DNA of 64,000 bases, from positions 7,751,860 to 7,815,859 of the forward strand of contig OY757904.1 of the NCBI GenBank assembly GCA_963585895.1. Direction: 5' to 3'. The position numbers and the translations under genes were made by a program. The notes beneath the pieces were generated by a model. It saw only the letters and a list, made by a program, of their open reading frames with translations. It ran no database searches and was not told where the DNA came from. This stretch comes from Sepioteuthis lessoniana (lineage: Eukaryota; Mollusca; Cephalopoda; Myopsida; Loliginidae). The stretch's first letter is position 1; each line of letters starts with the position of its first letter. Positions 43,406-55,744 of this stretch are shown here, piece after piece.

Positions 43406-44304
43406 CTATTCTTTCGTATGTGTGCGAGCGTTCTTTCCCGTCTGTCCAAATCAAATGCTTAAATCTTTTTCATGTCACTGTCTTTATTACAATCTGTTTT
43501 ATATCATAGACAATTTTTCTTACGGATGCCTGTTTTATTCAATCTTATTTAATTGCTATCAACTCAATCAAATAATTCTAATAAGTCTCATTTAACCAAG
43601 CTTTGTTTAATTTGGCAAAGCCAGAATTACGGGACACTCAGTGAGGATAGTATTTATCAATTCATTCATTTGAATCAATAGTAAATGTGAAAGGTTTAAA
43701 AACGAGAGATTAAAGATAAGTTATGTGCTAAAAACAAGAAAAATAATGAAATGGAACAGGAAAAATTTCAGAAAAATATTAGGTGTTGTATAATAAATAA
43801 AATTACCTATTTTCCTTTCGTGTCAGATCAATTAGTGAAATCATTTTTATTATTATTGTATTCATTTAATTTTTATTAATGTTTTGTACATTTTGTTTGT
43901 TTTATGTCTTGAAATGTACCGTTATAAATACTAACCTTCAGACCATTGCTCTAACCACCGAAAAAAATTTAATGGCGTGCTTTAAAGACAAAATATCTTC
44001 TTGACGATGCTTGACAGACCAAAATACACATGGAAATGAAAGAAAGCTTATTCTTTATACATGTGTCTATCTATATATAAAGTCAAGCTCTAAAAATACT
44101 TATCAATTACTGAATGTTGCAAATACGCCTGGAACTAGAAAAACATTTGGGTGGTGTTATTACAGTTATTTTTTTAAATTATTATTAGAGTTTTTCTCAC
44201 CTGTACAAACTGATGGTTTTTCAATGAAATCTGAGTAATTCTTTTACTCCTTGAAGTTTTTCTCGTCAGCAACAATTGGTCGTTCCTCCATTATTTTTTC
44301 ATTT
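43406..44304. other. Spacer, no feature seen
   Basis: AT-rich with no recognised gene or repeat. Confidence 0.4.
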
Positions 44305-44866
44305 GAAAGTTTTTCACACCAGCGTTAGCAGATGGTTTTTCACTGGAGTTTGAGTGATAGCAAGTCTCCTCAAGTCTCCAGGACTCTTCTCAGTATTCTG
44401 GTCGATCTTAATAATGCTGAAGTTTAGATGGTCTCTACTTGTCCCCTGATTGCTAAGTCTTCTAGCCCCTTCATCAGTCCTTTGGGGATCGTTCCAAGTG
44501 TACCAATTACAATTGGTATCACCGTCACCTTCACGTTCCATAGTTTTTTCCAATCTCTAGCAAGGTCTAGAAATTCAGCTCTCTTTTAGTTTTCTTTTAA
44601 TTATACTCTGTCGTTAACCAGGACGGAAAAGTCCTTTTTTTTGTTAACTATCACTAGGTCTGGTCGTCTGGCCGAGATTAGGTGATCCGTTCGTATCTCA
44701 AAATCCCGGAGTAGTTTGTGCGTCTCATTCTCCACGACGGATTCAGGGTTGTGCATATGGTTCGTATGGTCAAATTTCAGTTTCTTGCACAATTCCCAAA
44801 TGATCATCTTCTCTACCCAGTCGTGTCTTGTTTTATATCCTTTTTTTGTGCTAAATTGCTGCATTG
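44305..44866 (-). mobile_element. R4-like 3' fragment, minus arm of a head-to-head pair
   Basis: The frame 44864-44601 reads TRHDWVEKMIIWELCKK, ETHKLLRDFEIRTDHLI and SARRPDLVIVNKK, so the endonuclease PD motif is kept. After a frameshift, 44553-44314 covers the last coding part and the 3' untranslated end (TTTTCACACCAGCG on plus). The zinc knuckle and RT are missing. Confidence 0.87.
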
Positions 44867-45412
44867 AAGAAGGTTATCCAATGGGATTTGTGCAAGAAAT
44901 TGAAATTTGACCATACGAACAAGTAGTATATGCACAAACCAGAACCTGTCCCGTTGAATGAGATGCACGACATTTTCTGGGATTTTGAGATACAAATGGA
45001 TCACTTAATCCTAACCAGAAGACAAGACTTAGTGATAGTTAACGAAAAAAAAAAAAAGAAAAAAAAAAGAACCTGCCGAATTTGTTGTCCTGGCGGACAA
45101 CAGAGTAAAAATCAAAGAAAACGAAACGAGAGAGATAAGTACTTAGATCTTGTCAGAGAACTAAAAAAAAAACCCCAAAAAACTATGGAACTTGAGTGTA
45201 ACGGTGATACCAATTATAATTGGTGCTCTTGGAACGATCCCCAAAGTAAGGAAGATGGAAGATTTGGAAATCGGAGACCATCCAACTACTGCATTGTTTC
45301 AATCAGCTAGAATACCGAGAAGAGTCCTGGGGACTTATGGAAACTTATTTTCACTCCGACTCTAGTGAAAGACCATCAGCTTCACACTGTAAAAAACTCA
45401 CAAGGAATAATG
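44867..45412 (+). mobile_element. R4-like 3' fragment, plus arm of a head-to-head pair
   Basis: Starts at about TTGTGCAAGAAATTGAAAT and runs through HKPEPVPLNEMHD, IQMDHLILTRRQDLVIVN and the 3' end. The endonuclease Pro is Gln here (RRQD), and the region after it holds an A-rich expansion. The tail is AATAATGATAATGATGAGG. Confidence 0.87.
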
Positions 45413-46132
45413 ATAATGATGAGGATGATGATTATACTTTGACGTTACTGTTATTTTTATAGCCATATATACTTAAAAGAATCATCCTTCTGTTAATTAA
45501 TATAATGATAAACCTTCTGGCATCACTTTGGTATTTGCTGTCATGTTTGGAGTTCTTTTCTACAGTCGAGTTGATGTCAACATACATGTCGGGTTGATAC
45601 TGTTTTATTAGCTGATTCTTCGAACCATTGACAACTAATCCAATAATTTGCTTTACAGTCCCCACTAGAATTCTTTCACAGCAGTTTTATTTTTATTTTT
45701 TTTATTTTTTTGTGATCCTCTTTTTTGAACACAGCTTGTTCACCCTATTTCCCCTCTTCCTCTATTGTTCCTTTCTTGCTCTTTTTCATTCCCACGTCAC
45801 TATTTTTTCCTTTTCTTCTCTATTTTTCCATCCTTTCTTGATTCTTTTTTTTCCTTATTTTCCTCTTAAGTTTTTTTTCGACCGGAAATATTTTTATTTT
45901 CTTTAAAGTTTGCTATGCATCAGATGGAATAAATGATTTGTATTGTGTAAATATTTAACAATGAATCATTATGCGTTTTCTCAACATATTTTTAAATTGG
46001 AAAGTGACCCATGAAGATTTCAGGCACATTTTATCGACTTTTTGTAAAAAAAGTATGGAAATTGATTTTCTAATGGGTAAATAATTTGAAACAGTAAAAG
46101 TTACGAACCTCAAAAGGTTCTCTGAAGGTTAA
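45413..46132. other. T-rich spacer
   Basis: Polypyrimidine stretch at 45680-45890. The Phe- and Leu-rich frame there is compositional. Confidence 0.4.
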
Positions 46133-46205
46133 GGTTTGGTTTGGTTTGTTTGGGTTTTATGGCATATCAACCTTTGTAGGTTATTTAACGCCAAATCCAT
46201 TTTTA
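46133..46205 (-). mobile_element. SINE-A, 3' tail only
   Basis: GGTTTGGTTTGGTTTGTTTG then TATGGCATATCAACCTTTG and GGTTATTTAACGCCAAATCC, the reverse of the A tail. Confidence 0.78.
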
Positions 46206-46412
46206 TGCAAATAGTTATATTTTTTTTAAAAAATCAGTTTAGCATCAGTACGCAGATTAACTGTCAAAAACATTTCTATTTCCAGTTATTCAGTTTATTC
46301 AAACAGTTTAGTATAAGTATTGCTTTTGTTTACACACAGTTAGAAGGTTAAGTTTTGATAGCCTGTGATATTATTATATAATTATATGACTGTTTTTATC
46401 CAAAATAAATGA

Positions 46413-46452
<40 letters not shown>

Positions 46453-46482
46453 GTGTGTGTGTGTGTGTGTGTCTGTGTGTGT
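46413..46482. repeat. (TA)n then (TG)n microsatellite
   Basis: (TA)n at about 46413-46443 and TG-rich at 46452-46482. Confidence 0.95.
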
Positions 46483-46504
46483 ACGTATGTATAGATGTTT
46501 ATGA

Positions 46505-46690
46505 GTGCGCGTATAGGCGATGCATTGGTGGCGTTACGGTCATCTGCAGTGAAAATGGATTCGTTGAGACGAGTTCAAATTCTGGAGGAGTCTGTTTACA
46601 GTTCACTTCACCCAAATGTACTTAGAATAGGCATGAATCCATTATTCTCCTTTTGCTTATGACAAAAATATTTAGGCAGACAGGTCTCTT
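46505..46690 (+). mobile_element. SINE-B, diverged 5' two thirds
   Basis: Head region TGGTGGCGTTACGGTCATCT, B-box region CGAGTTCAAATTCTGGAGG, and central block AATAGGCATGAATCCATTAT. Confidence 0.65.
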
Positions 46691-46826
46691 CAGTTTTACT
46701 AGATAAATAGTTAAAAATAGCAAAAATTAAATTACCCCCCACTGTCAACATAGTATGGTAAGATCCATTACTGCTCATTTCTTAAGGAAGACTCGTGTTC
46801 TGCAACAAAGCAATAAAAAGTTTTAT

Positions 46827-46830
<4 letters not shown>

Positions 46831-46913
<83 letters not shown>

Positions 46914-46921
46914 TGTGTGTG
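46831..46921. repeat. (TA)n, (GA)n, (TG)n compound microsatellite
   Basis: (TA)n at 46831-46890, (GA)n to 46912, short TG after it. Confidence 0.96.
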
Positions 46922-47065
46922 TTTGCTATATTCATAAATAAACATGGCTCATTATCGGTGATAGAACATATAGATCCAAGTCAGGAGAGCGTACATACAA
47001 AGTCAACTGAGTCTGGCAGTTACCAAACGCACTTGACTCTGTGTCTACGTTAACATATATTCGAT

Positions 47066-48281
<1,216 letters not shown>

Positions 48282-48328
<47 letters not shown>

Positions 48329-48329
48329 C

Positions 48330-48398
<69 letters not shown>
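48282..48398. repeat. (TA)n and (TG)n array
   Basis: (TA)n at 48282-48327 and 48331-48346, (TG)n at 48347-48398. Confidence 0.96.
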
Positions 48399-48406
<8 letters not shown>

Positions 48407-48627
48407 ATATACATTAATAAATGCTTGTGCGTGTCTGTCTTTTTGTTCACCTGGATCAAGATTCAACATAAAATCGTGTCACCAAAACAACCACTTCTTC
48501 CCGCCTCAAACAGGTTCTGAGTAACATGCTATATAATTTGACAAAGGTAGCTATTTTCCCCAAATGCTAATTTTCACATTTTGCTTTGAAAATCGTTTTT
48601 TAAAACAAAAAGAATTGTCAAAATAAG

Positions 48628-48900
48628 TGGTTGTTTTGTTGATAGATTTTATTATTATCGTCTGTGATAGTGTTCTGATTAACCATGAACTTCTCCCGAA
48701 TTGGTAACGTTAACCTTATTGTAAATCAAACCATTCTCCTAAAACGTCAACTAAATTTTTCTCAGAAATATATTATTTAGCTACTTACTTCTCAAAACCG
48801 AATTTTCAATTTTTCCATTGTTTTTATTATTGTTATTGTAAGGTTATAATTAATCTATTTCTGTTAATTATATATGTTATTAAAGATAATCTATCTCCGA
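48628..48900 (+). repeat. Direct duplicate, copy 1
   Basis: Shares an ordered series of blocks with 50318-50640: GATAGTGTTCTGATTAACCA, ACGTTAACCTTATTGTAAAT, AAACCATT, TTTTTCTCAGAAATA and TTTTCAATTTTTCC. The two are clearly diverged. Their origin is unknown. Confidence 0.75.
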
Positions 48901-48914
48901 ATCCCCAAGTTATA

Positions 48915-49183
48915 CCTTATTTACCAACCCCTCCGTTCGGGCAGGATATAACACAAAGTTAATCTTTAAGCGGAGTTTAACAGAGTTTTCCTTCTCCTAG
49001 ACTAGTTGCCCCACCAAGGCTGAAGAACGCAGTCTGCCCTACTATTTACCCATAGCTGGAAGGATAATAATTGGATTTATACCTTTCCCAAGGGTATTAG
49101 TGCGATGTGAAATGCAACCAGTCTCGTCCAGGATTTGAACTCGTGTAGCCGTGTCCATTTTATACGACGATAACCATTACACC
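48915..49183 (-). mobile_element. SINE-B, near full length
   Basis: The best B copy. On minus: GTAATGGTTATCGTCGT, GAGTTCAAATCCTGGACGAG, AATACCCTTGGGAAAGGTAT, CCAGCTATGGGTAAATAGTA, GTCTAGGAGAAGGAAAACTC, and GAACGGAGGGGTTGGTAAAT. Confidence 0.9.
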
Positions 49184-50005
49184 CAAGTTATAAGTGAATG
49201 CTTTCTAATTTTGCTAGAAGCCGCAATGAAATTCTATGATTGAATATGCCCGTTATCGAGGGTCATCATTGTTGATATTTTTCAACCATTCAGTCATAGC
49301 TACATGGCTTGACATTGATTCGTTGGTAAATTTGAACAAGTTGATGAAAAGTAACCCTTTTTTTTAAAAAAATATGTTCATAAAATAACAACTAAGTTTA
49401 CATTGTGCAAATTTCATTTAGACACATAACAACTTGTTAATTGTGAACTCTAAGATGACCTCATTAAAGAACATTCATATTAAATATATGTATATGGATA
49501 TAATTGATAAAGGAGCTTTTGGCATATTATTCTTATTACTAATACTACAAATACTGTTTGTGGTGATGATATAATAACAAGGCAATTATCTTTTGCAAAA
49601 GAGATGGTTCATGTTATATAAATGACACACAGTCAAACAAAACATAACATATCGCATTTACAGCACAAAATAATTGACCTTTCTCTGCTCTTTATGGTGG
49701 GAAGATGAAGCCATTCAGAGTAGCCCCCAAAGTATGTATGTAAAGGTGGAGATAGTTATACTGAAATTGCAACGATTGTTTGAAAGCAGGCTATTCATCA
49801 ATAAGTATTAGCAAATAATATAATTTTAAAAGGATCTGAGTGGAAAGAATATATCAATAGTATAAATGGGTGGGGTGCAGAATCTATTGATAATTTTCTT
49901 GGCATTCAGGACACACATTTGTCAAAGGGGTGCCCTGCATGGTGTAATGGTTTGCAAGATAGACAAATAAAAGATGACTAAGAAGTTCGAAACTCTCTGG
50001 GTGCT
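49184..50005. other. Spacer, no feature seen
   Basis: AT-rich. A tRNA-like scrap may end at about 49930 (GTGCCCTGCATGGTGTAATG), but the body is not recognisable. Confidence 0.35.
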
Positions 50006-50300
50006 CCATACATCTGGTTTTAAGTCACAACTAAACAAAGCTATGTCGAAGCTCCTCTGAAACTTATTTTTTGATATGCTGTGTTGCAGTGCCGTTGTAG
50101 TTCTTTTAATATCTTCCACCTCTAGAAATCGTGCAGTTGAGATGGATTTTCTGTTAAGGATAAACAAAATGTCCCATTGCGCTAGTTCTGGAATGTACGA
50201 TTTAGTATTTCACCAAAAACTGTTCATAAAAAATTATTGAGAATAAGCACTGATAAAATTTAGACCTCTAGACATCGTCACTTTTTTGTATAAGTTATAA
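50006..50300 (-). mobile_element. Mariner C-terminal fragment (family beta)
   Basis: The minus frame ending at 49922 contains LNRKSISTARFLEVEDIKR and SKNKFQRSFD, matching the mariner region after the last catalytic Asp (LK...RF.DVEDIK and FQ.CFD). Just upstream, AQWDILF corresponds to the APCDFFLF block. Frames shift within it. Confidence 0.7.
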
Positions 50301-50317
50301 ACGTGGCTATTAAAAAG

Positions 50318-50640
50318 ATAAGTTATTGTTTTGTTTATATATTTTATGATTATTCTCGCCTTTGATAGTGTGGTAATTAACTATGATCTTCCGAACCTTC
50401 GACGTTAACCTTAATGTAAATCAAACCATTTACAAAAAAGTTAACTAATTTTTTCTCAGAAATAAGATAGATATATTTTGTTCCAAGAGTATGCTACAAA
50501 CTTTGGAAAAAACCGAGTCTTCAATTTTTCCCTTATTTTTGTCATTATTATTGAAAGGTTGTATTTCATTTATTTTTGCTATTATTACTTATTTTTGTTG
50601 TTATATAAGTCATCACTGAAAAAATAATTTATCTCGGTAA
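50318..50640 (+). repeat. Direct duplicate, copy 2
   Basis: Diverged duplicate of 48628-48900 with the same order of blocks (GATAGTGTGGTAATTAACTA, ACGTTAACCTTAATGTAAAT, TTTTCTCAGAAATA). Mariner scraps lie on both sides. Confidence 0.75.
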
Positions 50641-50790
50641 GAATTTTCAGTCTAGGAAAAAGAAAAAGTCGCATTGAGTTGGGTCTGTATGGATCTAGTA
50701 TTTTACGAAATCTATTGACCAAAAATTTTTTGAGAATTAGCGTTCATAAAATCTAGGCCTCTAGACATCATCCCTTTATTATATCTTACT
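50641..50790 (-). mobile_element. Mariner scrap (family beta)
   Basis: On minus, TQCDFFFF matches the APCDFFLF block. CCTCTAGACATCATC and GAGAATTAGCGTTCATAAAA align with the scrap at 50200-50290 (CCTCTAGACATCGTC), so the two share an origin. Confidence 0.6.
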
Positions 50791-51394
50791 TAGTTGTGCA
50801 TACGTCTTGATTTGAATCTATAATTCTAAAAGAGGATGATTTTAAAGATTCAATCTCACTACGTTATTATCACGTCTCGTATAATTCGGAGAGAATGGAA
50901 AAAACGAATCTGTTTATGTTGATGTCACTTGATAGTCTTAACAGTGTTCCGGTTTTGTGCCGAGAAAAAGAAAAATACAAAGTAGTAATCTCAATGGGAT
51001 TCGAACTTAGCACTATTTGCACAAATTCTTTTGACATTTGTTCTCTTATGTACAACAAAATCGAACACAAATGAAGCGACTTTCCATTTAAGAAACAAAC
51101 AAAATAGAAAACCAAAGAAAAAGCAAAAACGAGGATGAATCAATTCTTTTCAAAACAATGAGAAGATACGAAATATATACATATTTTAGAATAAATAAAA
51201 TTAACACATCTGGTCTCTTTGGAATTCGAACCCACTTAACTGATCGATAAGTTTGCGTATATAGGAAATTAAAGATGGAAAAAATGAAAAAGCAGAAGAG
51301 GAACGCATAATTTCAAATCATCTTTCCAGAAAATAGCAAAATATTCAAACCATCAAATGTTTGCTACTTCTGGAAAAAATTACGCGTCTAGAAT
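50791..51394. other. Spacer, no feature seen
   Basis: AT-rich. Blocks such as GGGATTCGAACTTAGCAC (about 50996) are B-box-like, but no SINE body was found. Confidence 0.35.
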
Positions 51395-52110
51395 CAGAGT
51401 GTGTTATCTATGCATTTTGCATAGATCAAAATGTTGCTCCTTGGCAACTTCTAATTAGGGACAGATTGTAAGTAAGTAGGTAAGTGAAGTTGGTGACCAT
51501 AGTCAAGGGCGACCAGAAGGCTCCCTTTTCAATAGCTACTACACCGATGTGTAGGGGAGGGTGCTACTCCTTTCCCTGGATTGCTCCACTTTACCCTTGA
51601 TACGTACCTTATATTACTGAGTGTTAAGCAAGGAGGTATTTAGTACCATTTTAAAAGTCTTTGGTATAACGCGACCTTGGATTGAACCCAGGTCTCCCGG
51701 ACCATTGGAGAACACTCTACCCACTAGGAACAGATTGTAGTATCTGTATATTTTGTCTTGGAGGAAAAATGTTGCTCCTTGTAACTTCTGTCAATGATCA
51801 TAGTCTAGTATCTGTGCATTTTGCCTAGGATCAAAATATTGTACTTTGGCCATACTCTATGTATTTAGAGTATCGTATCTGTGTATTTTTCCTCGGATGG
51901 AAATGTCGTTCTTTGGCCCAACTGTCAATGATCAGAGAGTAGTATCTATGAATTTTGCCTTGGATCAAAATGTTGCTCCCTGGCTCTACTGTCCCTGATC
52001 AGAGTGTTGTATCTGCGAATTTTGCCTTGGATCAAAATGTTGCTCCCTAGCCCTATTGTTAAGGATCAGAGTTTAGAATCTGTGCATTTTGCGTAGGATC
52101 AAATTTTTAT
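51395..52110. repeat. 67-bp tandem repeat (satellite), main block
   Basis: Units carry GATCAGAGT, TATCTGTGCATTTTGCC, GGATCAAAATGTTGCTCC and TTGGCCCAACTGT. The anchor TATCT recurs at 51809, 51876, 51943, 52010 and 52077, exactly 67 bp apart, with earlier units at 51405 and 51741. About seven diverged units are present. A SINE-C interrupts the first. Confidence 0.93.
51457..51739 (-). mobile_element. SINE-C with target-site duplication, inside the 67-bp satellite
   Basis: Minus-strand SINE-C (head CTAGTGGGTAGAGTGTTCTC, B-box CTGGGTTCAATCCAAGG, end GTCACCAACTTCACTTACC). It is flanked by AGGGACAGATTGTA at 51457-51470 and AGGAACAGATTGTA at 51726-51739. The duplicated target belongs to the satellite unit, so the SINE entered after the array formed. 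Confidence 0.9.
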
Positions 52111-52399
52111 CCCTTTACAATTTACCTGTAAGTGATAAATAGCAAGGAATACTTCCTGTTGTAAATTCCTTTCACCCGGTAATGATTAACGGAATTAGAA
52201 CAATCTACCCAACTCCTGGATTAAATTGAGGGTTCAATTCGAAGCTCTTTGTAGGCTCACAAGTTCGATATGAAACATCTGAAGAAGGCCTATGAGCGCA
52301 TAAGCCGAAATGTGGTGAATATAATGAGGAAAAAGAAAACAATAGTCTGAATTTTCTAAATGATAAAAATCATCAAGCTTCATCTCGGAAATTTAGACA
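52111..52399. other. Insertion between satellite blocks, unclassified
   Basis: About 290 bp without satellite units. It contains AAGGCCTATGAGCGCATAAG and CCGAAATGTGGTGAAT, of a kind also hinted at near 61150 (TATTTCGGCCTATGAAC on plus). Probably a fragment of a mobile element. Confidence 0.45.
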
Positions 52400-52525
52400 A
52401 ATAGGATCAAATTGCTGCCCCCTAGCCCAACTGTTTATGATCAGAGTATTCTGTTTGTGTATTTTACCTTGGATCAAAATATTGTTCCTTGTTCTTATTG
52501 TTTATGATTAGAGTGTAATATTCAT
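52400..52525. repeat. 67-bp tandem repeat, second block
   Basis: Two further units with anchors at 52448 and about 52515, again 67 bp apart, after the unclassified insertion. Confidence 0.88.
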
Positions 52526-52645
52526 ACCCATAGAAATCCCGCGTTTTTTTAAGAATAGGGCATATAAAATACGCATATGTATAGTTATTAATTTCGAAGT
52601 GTAGAAAATTTAAGACTTCGTCAAAAATAAAGATAAAAACAACAC

Positions 52646-52646
52646 A

Positions 52647-52727
<81 letters not shown>

Positions 52728-52734
52728 AAAGACA

Positions 52735-52782
<48 letters not shown>
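52646..52782. repeat. (CA)n then (TA)n array
   Basis: (CA)n at 52646-52723 (about 39 units), a short CAGA link, and (TA)n at 52738-52782. Confidence 0.97.
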
Positions 52783-52785
<3 letters not shown>

Positions 52786-53929
52786 GATTATTTCATTTAA
52801 ACTGTTTTAATCAGATTTCCATCTGATACTATACTCTCATCCTAGGCATAATTGCCAGGGAGAGACACATGAATCCTTATCGGATGGGGCATAGGTAATG
52901 CATTATTATCATAGAAGTTAAGAATAGACAAACAAAGAAATTCCCAAACATAAATCACGGTATTCATTATAGCTTTTTGTTTTCATAGGTCTTTTAAAGA
53001 AGACAAATTATAAATGACAAATAAATATATTGTTTCTCCTAAAAGCATATTAAACTTGAAAATGAAAGTGTATTATGTGGTTTCCATTAGGATAACATTG
53101 ATAATACAGACAGTATCTGGTGAAATTACATTCTTTATCTTTGTTTGGCATTTTTTAATCCTTTGTCTATTGTGATTAGGGTGACTTTAAGAATTAAAAA
53201 AAAATTGCTACCAAGCAATTATTTGAAAAGACATTATATTAATCTTAACCGAAAAATGTACGGAAGAGTTAATGAAAACTCAACTTTACATCTCAGACTT
53301 TTGCTCTTTTTGATAATGATTCGCTATTTCTTTTGACATATATCTTTACATAAAGATTTTCAAAATTACATTATAATTGCAGCTATTCTTAAAACTATGG
53401 TATAAAATTATGTAAGTCAGCTAGAAAACTCACTCTACGTGTGGAATTTTAAGGTATTTAAATGTAGTATAAATTTATCTGTTCTCATTTCTATTTGTTG
53501 CAAAAGGCATAGGTCATTTGTGGGGACTTACGAGTTAATAAACGTCTTCGAGATATTAACTTTTATAGTGCGCTGGTGACCGTTACACGTAGAAAAAATG
53601 TAAACACAACTCGATTTTTAATCTTGATCTTCCGGTGACCAGACAAAATCAAAGAAAAGACATAACTTTAAGAAAGAAGAAAATTATCCATCGACTGTCT
53701 ACTTTATATTGTTAAACAAACAGATAAAAATTTGCCTAAATTGATAGACACAAAGGGAGGGCTCAGTTTAGCATTATATTTACATTGAAAATTGACCCTC
53801 TAGCAAAAAGTTTTATAGAAGTATTGCAATATTATAAACCTGATGTGTTCAAAAGGTTTAGCTTCTGAAGGCGTATTTACTAAGACAGAAAGAAATAAAG
53901 TGGGAAACGTTAATTTTTTTTTAGTAGTC
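52783..53929. other. AT-rich spacer, no feature seen
   Basis: No gene or dispersed repeat was recognised. Confidence 0.4.
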
Positions 53930-54100
53930 TTATTGGCATTCAACACAGATTCGCTTGAGATGAATTTTCAGTTAAGAAAACAAGAAAAAGTCGCTGGAGC
54001 AAGGATTAGGGTTTATTGAGAATGCTGCACCAGCAAAAGAGTCGAACCTGCTGATCATCATGAACAGGCACTGACTCGTCTAGATGTCTAATCAGCAGTC
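53930..54100 (-). mobile_element. Mariner scrap (family beta)
   Basis: On minus, CSSDFFLFS followed by LKIHLKRICVECQ matches the APCDFFLFPKLK region. The flank GGCACTGACTCGTCTAGAT recurs inverted at about 27815-27835 (ATCTAGACGAGTCAGTGCC). Confidence 0.65.
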
Positions 54101-54159
54101 TAGATAGATGTCTACACGTCTATACTTTACCATTTTATTGTATCAGTTAATTAGCGAAT

Positions 54160-54305
54160 GTCGATCTTTTAAACCTAAAAAACTAAGGACTAGAATTCAA
54201 ATTTATACCCACTCCGTGGTAAAGATTTGGATTTTAGCCCTGCCGTATAAGTCGACCTCTAGTTTTGATGAAATTTTTTTCAGGTTTAAAAGGTCGACTT
54301 ATATT
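54160..54305. mobile_element. MITE candidate with nested inverted repeats
   Basis: GTCGATCTTTTAAACCT (54160-54176) pairs with AGGTTTAAAAGGTCGAC (54282-54298). A second pair, GTATAAGTCGACCTC (from 54245) and GAGG-less AGGTCGACTTATAT (from 54289), shares the same right arm. The total is about 145 bp with no coding content. Confidence 0.55.
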
Positions 54306-55439
54306 CCACGCGTTACAGCAGCTTCATTCAAAATTTAAATTTTAGAATTAATAAATGTAAAAATTCCGTTTCCAAACGTTTAGACGCTAAAAACATGTTC
54401 TGGAACATAGAGAGAATTTGCTGTCTTTGAGTTATGACAGATGGAAAATAATGTTCGGTGAATTATACTAAGAGACTAAATTTAGGATATCATTTCGTAA
54501 GAAAGTTATTGTTTCAATGAATGCCAATTCTAGTCTATGAAAATATCAGAATAGAAAAGCTTGTGATAAGACACAAGCCCATAAGTAATCCGGTCCATAT
54601 TTTGGACGGATGTTGCCCAATGACGCATGATAATATAAAAAAGTTTTCCAAAGCGGATTATCTTGGCCATCTGTCCATTGGAATTTTGATGTTTACTTCC
54701 TGACTGTAGGTTTTTTTTTCTAATACACGTTTACTGTGCTTATACTTTCATGATTCAGTCAGTCATTCTCGAGTTAGGTGATAAAATACCTTACTAAGAT
54801 TTCTTAACTCATATATTCAAATCTTGGAATATTTTTTTCGTGAGAAACCCCCGGGCCATTTTGCCATGAAAAATACAAATAGGATATGCACATAGTATAA
54901 TAATTCAAATTATCAATGCTAGTAAATATGCAGATATAAGCGATTCTCTATCAGAAATATTTAATCAATACTGGTAAAACTAATGATAATTAATACTGAC
55001 AACAAACCTATATATTCACAAAGAAATGAGGAATCAATGCATACTACTTATGGAGCCGTTTGTACATACAAAAAAAAAATGAAGGAGTCTGAGAGAAAGA
55101 TTAGGCCATCTGTTTCTGTGTATCTCGGTCATTAGAATTATATCTTTTTTATGTTTTTTTTTTCGGAGGCGCAGACATAAAATACTAATTATGAACATTC
55201 ATGTCAAAACTGGCAAAAACAAATGAGTTTGATTTAGTGCATAAATATTAGGAAAAAACCCAAATAAAGTATAAAACTGCTTTTGACTTTCAATTGAACT
55301 TTTATGTACGAATTATTATATAAATAAGTATAGAAATGTCGATGATTTTTTCAGGACTTGAACGTTCATTACTTTTCACTGTCAATTCTGAATTACTATG
55401 ACTTTTTGCGGGGTGGGGTGGGGAGATAGAGTAGAGTCG
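54306..55439. other. AT-rich spacer, no feature seen
   Basis: No recognised gene or repeat. Confidence 0.4.
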
Positions 55440-55655
55440 TTTCCTGTTGTTTTGTTCAAAGTTTGAATTCAGTGTTATCGTTCTGCTTGATAGGTTGCCA
55501 ACTCCTAATGCTAGAGAGCCCAATCAGTCCTGCTATTTTACTTATAGATGGTAGGGTGACAAATGGAGTCATGCTTTGCCCAAGAAAATTAGAGTTAAGT
55601 AAGCACAAATAGCCTATTTTCATTTTCCACGCTGTTATCCATTACTTCACATACA
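55440..55655 (-). mobile_element. SINE-B, diverged copy
   Basis: 3' half AAGTTTGAATTCAGTGTTAT and GATAGGTTGCCAACTCC, central TACTTATAGATGGTAGGGTG with CATGCTTTGCCCAAGAAAAT, head CGCTGTTATCCATTACTTC. Confidence 0.68.
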
Positions 55656-55744
55656 TCCCCATCACCACAGACACCTTCAAATTAAGTATATATAAATGTT
55701 GAAATATCACTTATATATCATATACATGTAAACAAATCATCAAC

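Noticed and set aside
45680-45906. Phe-rich membrane protein frame
   Set aside because: It is explained by a T-rich polypyrimidine tract.
51395-52525. CRISPR array
   Set aside because: The repeats are contiguous 67-bp units without spacers, in eukaryotic DNA.
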